The notes under the pieces are model-generated. The model worked only from the letters and a program-made list of their open reading frames with translations. It was not told where the DNA came from and searched no databases. A stretch of 64,000 nucleotides of DNA, from positions 330,501 to 394,500 of the forward strand of contig JAKOGI010000813.1 in the NCBI GenBank assembly GCA_029747015.1. The letters run 5' to 3'. This stretch comes from Carnegiea gigantea (lineage: Eukaryota; Streptophyta; Magnoliopsida; Caryophyllales; Cactaceae). Of the stretch, positions 11,616-22,708 are shown in pieces (within the stretch, counting starts at the first letter, position 1; the number at the start of each line of letters is the position of its first letter). Both the position numbers and the translations under genes were made by a program.

Positions 11616-12640
11616 CTCTCCCATGCTTAAACTTTTGCTTTCCTTCAAGCAAAAACTAGATAAATCCAACAAGGGGAGATGCATCTAGGACTCAAATATA
11701 TAACAACCTCCTTAAAATAGGCAAGTCATAGCATATCATAAGTAAGAATAGCAATCAACGGTAACCCCAAAAAGTGCACAAGACATTTCAAATTTAGGAG
11801 AAGGAGAAGGTTTTTGAACAAGCACGAGACCACGAGCTCGATATCAAACTTGATCACCCCTAAAGAACCACAAAACACATCATGTAAGCACATGAAATGG
11901 AGGGGGGCTAAATGGACCAGTAGAACCTCACTTTTGCAAAATGTGAATCACTCCCACTCATGTGTTTGAAATATAGCATGGGTTCACTTAAGACTCATTC
12001 CAAAGATGCAAACTAGCATATGCTTGATAAGACTCTCAAATTCTCCACCACTAAAAATGAAATGTGCAGAAGACAATCAAGAGGTCTTTACTTGGGCTGT
12101 AATGTGGGTTAAAAGGGTTATTGGATTAATGAATTTAGGCACTGTGGAGCTCAGTAGCCAAATGACTAAGGAGCAACCAATAAAACACCAAGCAACTATA
12201 AAGTTCACCAACACTTTAAATCCCAAAAACACAATAAACATTCTCCACGATAAGTCGGAAATAAGTTGACAAAGAAAGGAACTCAATTTATATAAATGCC
12301 CAATGCCAATCACTTATTCACTTTTATTTTCTTTTTTTACTCTTTATTTTCTTTGCCTTTTTTAACATGATTTTTCTTTTTTGTTCCTTCTTTTGGAAAA
12401 TGAAATAAGAATTTCAATTATTGAAAGGCATAGGACCACCAATTGTCAACTTACAATTTAATACATATAGACAACCCAAATAAAAGGGAAACACAACTAA
12501 ATGCTCAATATCATCAATCCCTCAATAAACCAACATACCAAAGCCATCTTAAACTCAAAAAACAAACATACCAAATTAGAGCACCTTGCATCCCTTGTAG
12601 GGCTTTGGTTTTGCTCAAAAAATGCTAAAAGACACGAGCT
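11616..12640 (-). mobile_element. Internal remnant of the truncated LTR element
   Basis: Matches the 3' internal part of the element at 13645-19281. Examples are TCAAGCAAAAACT next to the polypurine tract, AGCACGAGACCACGAGCTC (about 11820, compare 15150), and the block around 11940-12080 versus 15270-15410. After about 12300 the similarity is lost in low-complexity text, and by about 12640 the leader of the host element resumes. The 5' half and second LTR of this element are absent, so a deletion removed them. Confidence 0.6.
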
Positions 12641-13079
12641 CATTTGAAAAAATAGACTCTCTTGACAAACAAAAAGGTACCAACGGAAACACTTAGCACT
12701 TTGCTAGGACAATCATTTGCATGAGATTTGATCCTAAATCTACATCCAAAGGGTGCGCAACAAAGTTGGGGCTGTAATGTCCAGGGGAGACAGACTTGTC
12801 TCTTTTTATCTTCAAAGTAGTGTGCTTTAAAGAGCCATGTAGTGGTGCTCCTTAAAGGTAGCGTCGTGATCAAATGAGAAGGGCTAACTGCAGTAAGGAG
12901 TTCTACATGGTTTCAAGGGTAAAAGAATAATCCTAATGATCTGCTTTACTGGGAGCACTTGAATATAATTGATGAGAAGTATATTGTGTGAAATGCTAAC
13001 AAGATAAAAAATTTTAAATTGAAAAATTACAATTTTAATTGCATTCATTTCTTCTAAGTCTCACCCTCTTACCTACAGA
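12641..13079 (-). other. Leader of the old Tat-like element
   Basis: Read on the minus strand from the PBS, this resembles the plus-strand leader at 36656-37000. Both have a GACTCCTTACT/GAACTCCTTACT block followed by a CTTTAAAGCACAC/TTTCAAAGCACACC block and a GGACAT block at matching spacing. A short open frame (12640-12873) is probably incidental. Confidence 0.5.
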
Positions 13080-13097
13080 TCCCCAATGGAGTCACCA
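13080..13097 (-). other. Primer binding site of the old Tat-like element
   Basis: On the minus strand TGGTGACTCCATTGGGGA follows the LTR end TTTCA after one G. The plus-strand sites at 36638 (TGGCGACTCCACTAGGGA) and 29156 have the same position and spacing, so this is the same type of PBS with C-to-T changes. I do not assign the primer tRNA. Confidence 0.6.
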
Positions 13098-13098
13098 C

Positions 13099-13644
13099 TG
13101 AAAGCACCTGGACCGATGGTGCTGACCCAGGAGGATGGAAAAACGAAAGGGGTTAGGGCTTCCTGCGGCTTGCCCTCTCTCGAGGGGGATGCATTGTGTC
13201 GGTTTTTTAATAGCAGTTTTATGCTGAAATGTGATAGGATGGAATGGTGCTTGAATGTTATAGAGTCACTATAACATTTTTATGGAACATGTACAAACCT
13301 ATAATTCCATAGAAAATACCCAATCTCTTCTTTCAATCAAGTCCTTTAAACCGAAAGGACCACTAAGGGACCTATAATTTAGCTTTTAAGAGAAAGGAAG
13401 CTCCTCTAGAGGATTATTAATCCCAAGGTGCCCAAATAGAGATTAGATAAATGACTCCATGACTATAAACCATGATAATGGATTCGGGGCTGAAGCTACG
13501 ATCTAAAGGATGGTGGAAAGCCAATATTAGATTGCCCGCTTCACTAGTGACTTCTACTAGAAATAAATTTGTTAAATTTTATAAACATCAGTTCCATGCA
13601 ATAGGAGTTTTTATTTTATTTTATGAATTAATCTTATTTATGAG
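13099..13644 (-). repeat. 5' LTR of the old Tat-like element, left part (U5 side)
   Basis: Homologous to 2105-2660 and ends with CA at the PBS. It is interrupted at 13644 by the non-autonomous LTR element and resumes at 19282. Confidence 0.7.
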
Positions 13645-14947
13645 TGATACGGCTGTAAGCGCACAGTGGCGTTGTAGCAAATCAAGGTCGATCTCACAGA
13701 GAATAGGTTGATCTATTGGGCTATATCCCCTCAAGATATGCTAAGCGAAATTTTAATTCAAGTGGTTTCGAATTAACAATTTCTATTACACTAATTCTAA
13801 ATCAATTAAGGAAAAATGTCTAGGAATTTATATAGTTATGAAAGTTGATTGGATCAAAATGATAAACATTTACTTTTCTCTAATCAGTTAATCTCGAGGA
13901 ATTGCAATCTATCTAGAAATTTGATCTATTCTTTCAAAATCAACCAAATTTTCCTAGACTAAACAAAATTCGTTTTTTTGAACTAATTTGCCTTAATTCA
14001 AGTTCAAAGTCTTCGATTACTTACTAGTCCTCCTAACATGCAAATCTCTCTTTCGAGACGAAGTTATGCTAAGTCTATTCAAGCAGTCCAACAACCAAAT
14101 GTCGTCATTCGAATGTTCACTCGATTGTTTCAAGTGTGCAAGTAAATTTTGGCCAAAAATCAACTCACAACAATCCAAACACTTGACAGAACGAAATCAA
14201 ACCAATCATGAAAATAAGCACAATTAAATAAACTAAAATATGATCCAATAACAATTCCACAAACTGCTAAATCGCTAGACAAAATAAAACTACTCAAACA
14301 TGATTAAATTAAACATCTGAAACAATAAATCTGAATAGAAGAGAAGACAAGAGAGAAGAGAAAAGAGATGCTAAGCCAAGATCGCGCTTGAACCGTCGTA
14401 CAAACCCAAGGTGGAATCCTTGCAAATCTTCCCTTCAACTCTATCTCTCTTTCTCTAATCTAAACTAATCCTAATCTACTTGGAAAGAGGAAAGGAGTGG
14501 AATGGGATGGATACGATGTTGAAATAAGGGAAGAAGCACCTCTTTTTATAGTAAATTCAAGGAAGTCGAATAGCCACACGTAATAGTGGAATTAAAACTG
14601 CAAGAAAGTTGAAAAGTCGAGATAAAAAAAATAACCTCGTAGGAAATAGAGACACCACGGACCATGGCATCCACCACGGGCAGACCGTGGTGTCCATTGC
14701 CTCGGCATTCTTCTATTCTTCTTTCTTCCACGGTCATGACAACTCAGGGGCATCCGTGGAGAGTAAAAATACACTCGTTTATGGGTCAAATCTGGGGTCA
14801 AATGGTTCAAAAACCTACAAAACACAGAAAAGAATCATACTTGAGCGTAAAATGGAAAAAGGAGTATAAATTATAATATAAAGCATATAATCTTCCCTAA
14901 AAATGCAGCAAAATGATCCTAAAATGATGTATACTTTAAGCACTTAA
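13645..14947 (-). repeat. 3' LTR of the 13645-19281 element
   Basis: Starts TGATACGGCTGTAAGCGC on the plus strand. It contains a minus-strand TATA box (14541-14550), an AGATCGCGCTTGAACC box at about 14380, and a 10-bp inverted repeat GACACCACGG/CCGTGGTGTC (14651-14660 and 14685-14694). The last bases are shortened by about 2 bp relative to the other LTR. Confidence 0.85.
14541..14550 (-). promoter_or_regulatory. TATA box of the LTR promoter
   Basis: TATAAAAAGA on the minus strand. The sister LTR has TATAAAAGGGG at the same relative place (18881-18891) and the related LTR has one at 11141-11151. Conservation in three copies supports a promoter role. Confidence 0.6.
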
Positions 14948-14960
14948 CTCCCCCATACTG
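14948..14960 (-). other. Polypurine tract of the 13645-19281 element
   Basis: CAGTATGGGGGAG on the minus strand lies immediately before the 3' LTR. It is preceded by TTGCTTGAGGACAAGCAATG (about 14964-14983), a motif typical next to the polypurine tract of Athila-like plant elements. Confidence 0.75.
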
Positions 14961-16780
14961 AAACCATTGCTTGTCCTCAAGCAAACAATACATAAAATCG
15001 ATAAGGGAAAATGTATATATGACTCAAAGTCATAGTAACCTCCTTAACGTAGGCAAGTCACAGCACATCACAAGCAAGAATACCAATCAATGACAAACCC
15101 AAATATAGCGCAAAACATTTTAAAGTCAGGAGAAGGAGAATGTTTTCAAAAAAGTACGAGACCACGAGCTCCATATCAAACTTGATCATCCCCAAAGAAC
15201 CACAAAGCATGTCATGCAAGCATATGGAATTATAGAGCTAAATGGACCAGTAGAACTTTCCTTTTGGGAAATGTGAAGCATTCCCGCTCATGTGTTTAAA
15301 ATATAGCATAAGTTCACTCAAGACTTATTCGAAAGATGCAATCTACCATATGATTGACAAGACTCTCAAATTCTCCATCACTAAAATGCAATGTGCACAA
15401 GACGATCAAGAGGACTTTTTTCGGGTTGTAATGTGGGCTAAGGGTAAAGGTAAGAGGGGAACAAATATTTTTGGAAATGAGAAGTTAAAAGCTAAAGACT
15501 AAGGGCTAAACAATTCCAAGGCATTAAACAACATCCTTCTTAAACCATATCAATTCATCAACAAAATAAATACCAAAATGAAAAGAGAAAGAGTCGAAAT
15601 TTCAAATAACTTTCATTCCCAACAAGGCTAACACTTTCTTTCATTTTTTTTTTCATTTTTTTATTTTCATTTTTCTTTTTTTTTAAATTTTTGAAAAATA
15701 TTTTGTGTGCTCTTTTTTTTTCCCCCGTCCGATAGCACTTATTATTATTTTTTTCATTAAGAAGGGATAGCCAAGGGGGAAATCCATAGCGAACTTTAAA
15801 TTTCAACTCTTCTCTAAATTTTCTACAATAAAACAAGGGATTAATCAATATCTCCAACCTTACACCAAGCAACCAAAATTCACCACCAAATATCACTCTA
15901 TCTTACTAACGCCATATCAAACTTTATGCAAAAGAATGTAGCGCTCTTCTAGCCTTGGCTTAAGGGTAAGATAAGTATTTGGCCATGGGCTAAAAATAGG
16001 ATGTTCATATCAAGAAAAACAGATGTAGGCTTAAAGGGGCTAATAAGGGATACAATACACAACCAGGGTGGCTATTTGGTCATCGATTTCAATAAATCAA
16101 AGAAAGAAAAATGCCTCAGTCATATCATCATTATGCACATGCTAATGTGATTTTGAACAAGAATCTAGGCAAGTTCTAGAGATGCAACATGAAAGAGTCA
16201 CACACATGAAAGAAACATGAGACTAAATATAATGAATTAGCCCAAATAAGGCTCCAAATCTCATGAGATATCTACCAAAGCCTCATTAAGCTCATAAAAT
16301 GACTCCATGTACAAACATTAGTACTAAAGACTCCAAGGGATAAAAACAGTTCTCAAGCAAAACAAGGGTCAAAATAAGAAATATTTACAAAACCTTCAAA
16401 AATTTTTGCACCAAAAGGGATTACACATCAAAAGCTACTCAAACTCATGAAAGCTCATTGGAGGTTATCTCAAACCAATCCATGCCATCCCTACATGCAA
16501 TCCTATATGCAAACCTAAAATGCAACTAAATGCAAAACAGTAATGCAAACAAAAAGAAACCTAAAACTATATGCTCTAAAACGTATGCAAGCTAATAACC
16601 AAAATAGAAAACATAGAAATTACCCTTCCCCTATGCTTAGATAAAGCATTATTATTCAAAGGAAAAAAGAAGAGAAGGGAAAGGAAACAAAACATAACGA
16701 TCTCACCAGGTTAGATGCAGAATGCACCTAAGCTATGCGGCTACCTAATAACTGGGGCATATGGAACATCAGCCACTCCA
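14961..16780 (-). other. Non-coding 3' interior of the 13645-19281 element
   Basis: Partly matches 11616-12300. Contains T-rich runs (15630-15730) and no supported gene. Small minus-strand frames here (such as 15558-15896) run over low-complexity sequence and are not considered real. Confidence 0.5.
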
Positions 16781-17829
16781 TCACGATGTCCAAACTCGGC
16801 TCATGAAAGCAGATACCATTAAAGCACGCAGGAACTTATCAAACTCCTGGGACCACAATTCAGGAAGTAAAAGGTAAGAGGAAATAACAAAAATCATACC
16901 AAAGACAACTAATATCCTCTTAGCCTTGTCAATACCCTTAGAAAAATCATAGGAAGGATTAAAGAATGTAGACCACATGATTCTCCTTAGTAAGTCCTCT
17001 AGGTACATGAAATATGAGTCAAGTGAGGCATTATACCCACTAAAGTAACCTAGGGAAAGAAAATTATCAACATTCCCATCAAACATGTTGAACATGTTAT
17101 CCTCACAGCCCAAAGCAGTATCACAAATCATAGAATTATCCATGGGCACATCTAAAGAATACTCGTAGGAAATAGAGGGTTGTAAATACGTAGGGTAAAC
17201 ATGGGAATGATCAAGGGAATTAGGGATAACACTATCATCAAAACCAAGGCTAGCCCTCTAAAGGAGTCTCAATTAGATCATGCACCTTATCAAAGGTATC
17301 TTTTGATTCAAAACATGCATCAACGACACAATACCTAGTAACAACCCCAAAAGGCTCACCCACCTCGAGCCCTGTGTACTGAGCTAAAGGAAAGGACAAG
17401 TCAGGTAAGGATAGGACAACAGCAGTATTGTCCCAGGGTGGTACAAAGTCAGACTGATCATAGCATGCATAATAAAGACATGAACCAGAAGAATTACACA
17501 ATTCATACCAAAAAGGAGCATAATAAGATCTATAATAGAATGTGCAGGGATCAGAAATTAAATATCTATAAATAATAGTAGCCTTTTCAAATTCAAATGA
17601 ATCCCAAGCAATCCACTCAAGCAAATACCATGCATCATCAATATTTTTACCAATGAAAATCCCAATACTCTAAAAGAGTTCGGGTTTCATTATTCACACC
17701 CTCATCAACGATGTCCAAACTTTCCCATTTACCAAAACAATAACTACATTGAGCAAGAAAAACATTTAACTGCTTAAAATACCTCTAAAATAATTCTTGC
17801 TTGAATTGGGGGAAATGCAAAATTGCCAT
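16781..17829 (-). pseudogene. Broken unknown protein of a non-autonomous element
   Basis: On the minus strand an ATG at 17829-17827, about 120 bp after the PBS, opens a protein of about 350 residues. It begins MAILHFPQFKQ and continues with LNVFLAQ, YCFGKWESLDIVDEG and NNETRTLLEYWDFHW, then WYLLEWIAWDSFEFEKA. It is rich in aromatic and acidic residues, with a Y/C-rich middle and a late hydrophobic stretch (FGMIFVISSYLLLPEL). At least two stops or shifts lie in the first 200 bp, and one extra G at about 17257-17260 separates the parts either side. I recognise no gag, protease, RT or integrase motif. Its place just after the PBS is where gag normally starts, but gag identity is not supported. 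Confidence 0.6.
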
Positions 17830-17949
17830 TGTTATTTCTCAAAAATTCTTATTTTTTTTAGTTTTTTAATTTTTATTTTCATTTTTTTTTCAAAGAAAAA
17901 CAAAATGCTTAGTCAAACCTATCAGAAAAAATCCAATATTGGATGCTAG
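17830..17949 (-). other. Leader of the non-autonomous element
   Basis: About 120 bp, A-rich on the minus strand, between the PBS and the ATG of the broken unknown frame. No other feature was seen. Confidence 0.4.
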
Positions 17950-17967
17950 TCCTTGGTAACAGCACTA
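17950..17967 (-). other. Decayed tRNA-Asp primer binding site
   Basis: The minus-strand 18-mer is TAGTGCTGTTACCAAGGA. The intact Athila-type PBS at 38667-38684 is TGGCGCCGTTGCCGGGGA, the complement of the plant tRNA-Asp 3' end. The six differences are all C-to-T or G-to-A. The spacer AGTTTT after the LTR is the same in both elements. Confidence 0.8.
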
Positions 17968-17973
17968 AAAACT

Positions 17974-19281
17974 TGATACGGCTGTAAGCGCATGGTGGCG
18001 TTGTACTAAATCAAAGTCAATCCCACAGAGATTAGGTTGATCTATTAGAGTTAATCTATTAGACTATGTCCCTTAAAGATATACTAAGCGAAATTCTAAT
18101 TCAATTCGAATTAACAATTTCTAATACACTAATTCAAAATCAATTAAGGAAAAATGTCTAGGAATTCATATAGTTATGCAAGTTGATTGGATCAAAATGA
18201 TAAACATGTGCTTTTCTCTAATCGATTCATCTCGAGGAATTACAATTTATCCAGAAATTTGATCTATTTTTTCAAAATCAGCCAAATTAGCCTAAACTAA
18301 ACAAAAGTCATTCTTTCAAACTAATTTGCCTTAATTCAAGTTCAAAGTCTTTAATTACTTACTACTCTTCCTAACATGCAAATCTCTCTTTCGAGATGAA
18401 GTTTTGCTAAATCTATTAAAGCAGTCCAACAATCAAATGTCGCCTTTCGAATGTTCACTCGATTGTTTCAAGTGTGCAAGTAAATTTTGGCCAAAAATCA
18501 ACTCACAACAATCCAAACATTTGATAGAACGAAATCAAACCAATCATGAAAATAAGCACAATTGAATAAACTAAAACATGATCCAATAATAATTCCATAA
18601 ACTACTAAATCCCTAGATAAAATAAAACTACTCAAACATGATTAAATAAAACATCTAAAATGATGAATCTGAAGAGAAGAGAAGAGAAGAGAAGATAGAA
18701 GAGAAAAGAGATGCTCAGCTAAGATCGCGCTTGAACCGTCGTGCAAACCTGGGATGAAATACTTGCAAATCTTCCCTTCAACTCTCTCTCTCTCTCTAAT
18801 CCAAACTAATCCTAATCTACTTGAAAAGAGGAAAGGAGTGGAATGGGATGGATGAGATGTTGAAATGAGGGGAGAAGCACCCCCTTTTATAGTAAAATTT
18901 AAGGAAGCCGAACAGCCATGCATAATAATGGAATGAAAACTGCTAGGAAGTTGAAGAGTCATGAGAAAATAAACAGCCTCGTAGGAAATAGAGACACCAT
19001 AGACCATGGCATCCACCACGGGCAGACCTTTGGTGTCCACTTCCTCAGCATTCTTCTATTCTTCTTTCTTCCACGGGCATGCCAACTTAGGGGCATTCAT
19101 GAAGAGTCAAAAATACACTTATTTATGGGTCAAATGTTTCAGAAACCTGCAAAACATAGAAAAGAACCATACCTGAGCGTAAAATGGGAAAAAGAGTATA
19201 AATTATAACATAAAACATATAATTTTCCCTAAAAATGCAGCAAAATGACTCTAAAATGATGTATACTTTAAGCACTTATAA
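17974..19281 (-). repeat. 5' LTR of the 13645-19281 element
   Basis: Starts TGATACGGCTGTAAGCGC and ends GCACTTATAA. It is the pair of 13645-14947, with the same TATA box (18881-18891) and AGATCGCGCTTGAACC box (about 18721). The inverted repeat near 18990-19030 is decayed. A GA-rich simple run lies at 18670-18710. Confidence 0.85.
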
Positions 19282-20292
19282 GTGAGACATCAAACCAGAA
19301 GAATATTTTTGGCGACCACTTATTAGCAATTCATCTTACAGAATTAAATGTACAAAAAAGCAATAGATTTAGGTGGTCACTTTATAATGAGCATATTTTT
19401 ATTTCATGTACAAGAGTAGAAGCATAAAACACAAAATCCTCGGGGAATGACGAAAAGCAAGATGGAGGAGGCAAATTCAAAGAATGCAATAAACAGGGTT
19501 ATTCTCCTTCTAAGTGCATTAGGGTAGGATGAGATTGGTGCATTTCAAAACTAGAATCCTTTTTGCAAAAGATTTAGAGTGAAGATTTTGGTAGAGCTTT
19601 GTTAGAGTTTTGATAGAGAAAGAAAAGGAGAGTGTCCTCTAGGTAGAGATGTGTTAAGAGGAAAGAGTATAGTTTTGCTAGATGGTGAATGTTATTCTAG
19701 AGATAATGGAGTAGTTTTCTTTTGCTGAATGTGTGTTTTAATAGAATGGGTGCATTTCTCTTTATAGGGGCACCACATTGACTCCCGAAGCGAGAAATAA
19801 TTTAAGAATATAAATCAAATAATTTTTATTCTCAAACATTTTAAAATAGGGTCGAATCGGGTTGATTTACATGCAATCAACTAAACCAGACCAAATTAGC
19901 TTGATTGCATTAATGACCCAGTGGCAGCCGCTAGGTAGCAAAATCTAGCCGCTAAGCCCCAGTAATAGTTTAAATCATGTCGTTGATCTATATTTCTACA
20001 TTAATAGAGTTATTTGTCAGAGTTGTATAGTGAGGCAATCCGTCACTCTACTGATTACAATCTTACTCACTCATGCATAAGGTCTCGGGGGTTACCCACA
20101 CTGCCAAATTTCTAAAATTTTTTTATGCATTGAGCACAACATTTTATTTGCAGATTGATGAGTATAAATCCAAGTATTTGTTTTGCTTTACCCTTAGTAC
20201 ATTGAGTAATTGTCATCATTGGGTGACAAAGCACTGGACATGCGATCTTGTGGTTAGTTTAGAATCCCACGGATGGTAGTTTGGTGCTTACA
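19282..20292 (-). repeat. 5' LTR of the old Tat-like element, right part (U3 side)
   Basis: Homologous to about 2660-3857 and begins TGTAAGCACCAAA on the minus strand. A probable TATA box on the minus strand (CTATAAAGAGAAATG) lies at about 19753-19767. The flanking GTAAC at 20293-20297 pairs with ATAAC at 2100-2104. Confidence 0.7.
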
Positions 20293-21462
20293 GTAACAAA
20301 TCCAGTTGACTTATTTTGTCCAATATCTATATTTTTTAGAATAGACCAAATCAATTTTTGCAAATTCGATACAAGCCAAATTTAATTTGACCCATGTGAT
20401 CGAACTAGAGAGTAAGGACCCATTAGCCTAGTAGTCGTTGCCACGAAGGCCTCGACCTATCAGTTATCTTTCTATCGAATATGGTTAAATAGTATTAGTA
20501 GAATTAGTTTTCAGATTCAACAACACTGATTCATAAATCAAAGGGATACGCTGCATTCCTTGACATAACTTTGTGACCACTCATACTTTATTATTGGTCA
20601 GTTTTACTCAATTTAAATTATGATAATCCTATATTATGTTTTGGTCTGTTTCAAATTGATGATTTATACTAAACGTAATTAGAATCAACTAAACTCAGTC
20701 GTCGAGTAAAGCACATGATACATATCCCATTATTGTTTAGTTACATCTTTTTAGTTTAAGTTTACTTTTGTAGTTTCAATTAATAAAATGAAACTTATAG
20801 TTTAGTTTAAATTCATAATGAGTATTCATGTTTGAATTTCTGTAACTAGTAACTTTAATGAATAAACTAATTCATAAAATCCATAATTCTTCATGTTTCA
20901 AATTAAACGACAAAAAAATCAAAATCTTAAAATAATTAAAAAACTGTTGATCTTAATATTTGCTAATCTTCTTTATTTATTTTTTGTGACAAATTCCATG
21001 AAATAAATTGCAAAAATGAAAATTTTAAGCTTTTTCTTTCACTCTTCTTTATTTCTTTTAGAAAATCAAAATTTCCCTCCTAAGTCCAAATAAAGAAGAA
21101 TAAGGTAGCTTGAATTCCTTGTTTGGGGAGGGGGGAAATGAATAATTAAAAAATAAAATAGAGAAATGAAAGAAAATTAAGAGATTTGAAGAAGTTGGGA
21201 TGCAGTTGAAACCCTAACTTCCCCTAACTTTCGTCTCTCTTAGAGTCTCAACCCCTCTCTGTCTCCCTCTCTTTTTTTGACTCTCTCCCTCTGTGTGTGT
21301 GTGCGTGTGTGTGAATTTCATAACTAATTCTGTAGCCCCAAACCCCAAGTCTCCCTTTCTGTCGCTGGGTCATAGGCGCCTCTGCCTGGCTGTTAATCTG
21401 GCTCTGATGCTAGCTTTTAGTCTCCAGCTGCTCTGTCTATCTGTGAAGTTTGACTAGCTAAT
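20293..21462. other. Non-coding flank; pyrimidine-rich part at 21200-21300
   Basis: The first 100 bp resemble the degenerate array left of the old gypsy element. Near 21200-21300, GAAACCCTAACTTCCCC is followed by CTCTCTGTCTCCCTCTC and a TG run (21292-21313). Such text is common in plant 5' leaders, but no start codon with a supported frame follows, so no gene is called. Confidence 0.35.
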
Positions 21463-22708
21463 TGACACATCCACAAGCGCACAGGTGTGGTAGTATAGAT
21501 TAAAAGATCATCCTCAAGGACCAAAGTAATCTATCGAGTTAATGTCTAATTGAAATTGCTAAGAAATCAATCTTTTCAATGGGCCGATTTAATAAACTAA
21601 CTATTTAATTGGAAATCAATCAAAGTAAAGCATCTAGGAATTTGATTTATCAAGTAAAGATTTGGATCATAGAATTAAGTGTGCACTTTTTATGAATTGA
21701 ACGATTCAAGGAATTGCATCGAGTTAAATTTAATCCTTTCTTTTGAAATAAATTAAATTACCTAAACAAATTCAACTAACACTCTCTTAAGTGTATTTGA
21801 TTTAGTCTAGGTTGAAGATTCATGAATGCTAAGTCTTATCTTAACAAGCAATTCTCTCTCGAGTTTCACTAAGTCATGTTCTATCAAGGCGATCTAGTAG
21901 CGAGTTTCACCTTTCAGTACTTCACTCAACTATCTATCAGAAGCAAGCAAAATTAGCCAAATTCTACTCACAACATTGAATCTTAAGAGAGAAGTAAGTC
22001 ATTTCAATCATAAAATAAGTACAAGATTATAAAGATAAAGGATCCAACTACGATATTATGGCTAACGAATCCCTAGATTAAATAAAACTATTCATTCATA
22101 TTTCTAATTCAACTAAAACAAGAGTTTAAAAATAAGTTCAAAGGAAGGAAGGAAAACTTCACAACAATGGTAGCCCATGAATTGTGCAATAATCTTCAAG
22201 CCTCCAAGAGCAAAGCTTCTCGCTTCAAATCTCAAAAACTAAGCTAAACTAAACTAAACTTTAACTAAAAGAGAGATGTAAGAGTAGGAGTAAGATGACT
22301 TTGGTTGCTCTCTTCTCTTTCATAAGCCTTGGAACACACCCTTTTAAGCAGCAAACGGAGAATTCTCATCTGCATAATAAAGGAAGATGAAGAGCCTAGC
22401 AGTTACAGGCTCATCATAGTTCGTGGGGGACACCACGGTCTGACCGTGGTTCTGGCTGGTTCCAAATTCTTTTGCTCTTCTCTTGCTCCACGGGCAGAGG
22501 GCTTAGGGTACCTCCATGGTGGGTCAATATGCATTCAAATGGGGGTCAATTGCTAGGTCAAATGGTCTAAAATCCTGCAAAAATAATCAAATAACCATAC
22601 TCAAGCATAAAACGAGAATATGAGCATAAATTATGACATTAAGCCTATAAATTCTCGAAAAAGTGCTACAAAACGTCCTAAAAATGAAGCATATAAAAGC
22701 ACTTATCA
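21463..22708 (-). mobile_element. Solo LTR, about 1.25 kb
   Basis: It begins TGACACATCCACAAGCGCAC and ends AGCACTTATCA. The layout matches the LTRs at 10291, 13645 and 17974: an early AAGCGCA...GGTG block, sticky-C/T middle, late CCACGG hairpin, and TAAGTGCT-type U3 end on the minus strand. Flanks CTAAT and TTAAC share only the central TAA, so the TSD is doubtful. No PBS, polypurine tract or interior is attached. A perfect 8-bp inverted repeat ACCACGGT/ACCGTGGT with a 3-nt loop is at 22432-22450. Confidence 0.65.

Larger units (their letters stand above)
13645..19281 (-). mobile_element. Non-autonomous LTR retrotransposon with tRNA-Asp-type PBS
   Basis: Two LTRs of about 1.3 kb (13645-14947 and 17974-19281) flank a 3-kb interior on the minus strand. 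The polypurine tract is at 14948-14960, a decayed PBS at 17950-17967, and one broken unknown frame at 16781-17829. The flanks are ATGAG (13640-13644) and GTGAG (19282-19286). The uninterrupted homologue of the target at about 2640-2670 confirms the insertion point inside the host LTR. No protease, RT, RNase H or integrase coding is seen, so it depended on enzymes supplied in trans. LTR-to-LTR differences are far more numerous than in the Athila-like element at 37473-47148. Confidence 0.85.
2105..20292 (-). mobile_element. Old Tat-like Ty3/gypsy retrotransposon, nested and deleted
   Basis: This is the whole unit read on the minus strand: 5' LTR (13099-20292, itself interrupted), PBS at 13080-13097, leader, RNase H and integrase remnants at about 10290-8690, an opposite-strand broken frame at about 7160-8260, PPT at 3858-3870, and 3' LTR at 2105-3857. 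The five bases outside are ATAAC (2100-2104) and GTAAC (20293-20297), a TSD with one transition. The two LTRs align along their length but are much diverged, so the insertion is old. Gag, protease and RT are missing. Assignment to the Tat group rests on the style of the pol remnants, the PBS type, and similarity of the LTR ends to the LTR at 33794-36636. Confidence 0.72.

Noticed and set aside
16781..17624. Two separate minus-strand genes of about 122 and 124 residues
   Set aside because: They are pieces of one broken frame of a non-autonomous retroelement, joined once a one-base shift near 17257 is recognised.
21190..21420. 5' leader of a host gene (GAAACCCTAACTTCCCC and CT-rich text)
   Set aside because: No start codon with a plausible coding exon follows, and the region is broken by a solo LTR. 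Possible but not supported.
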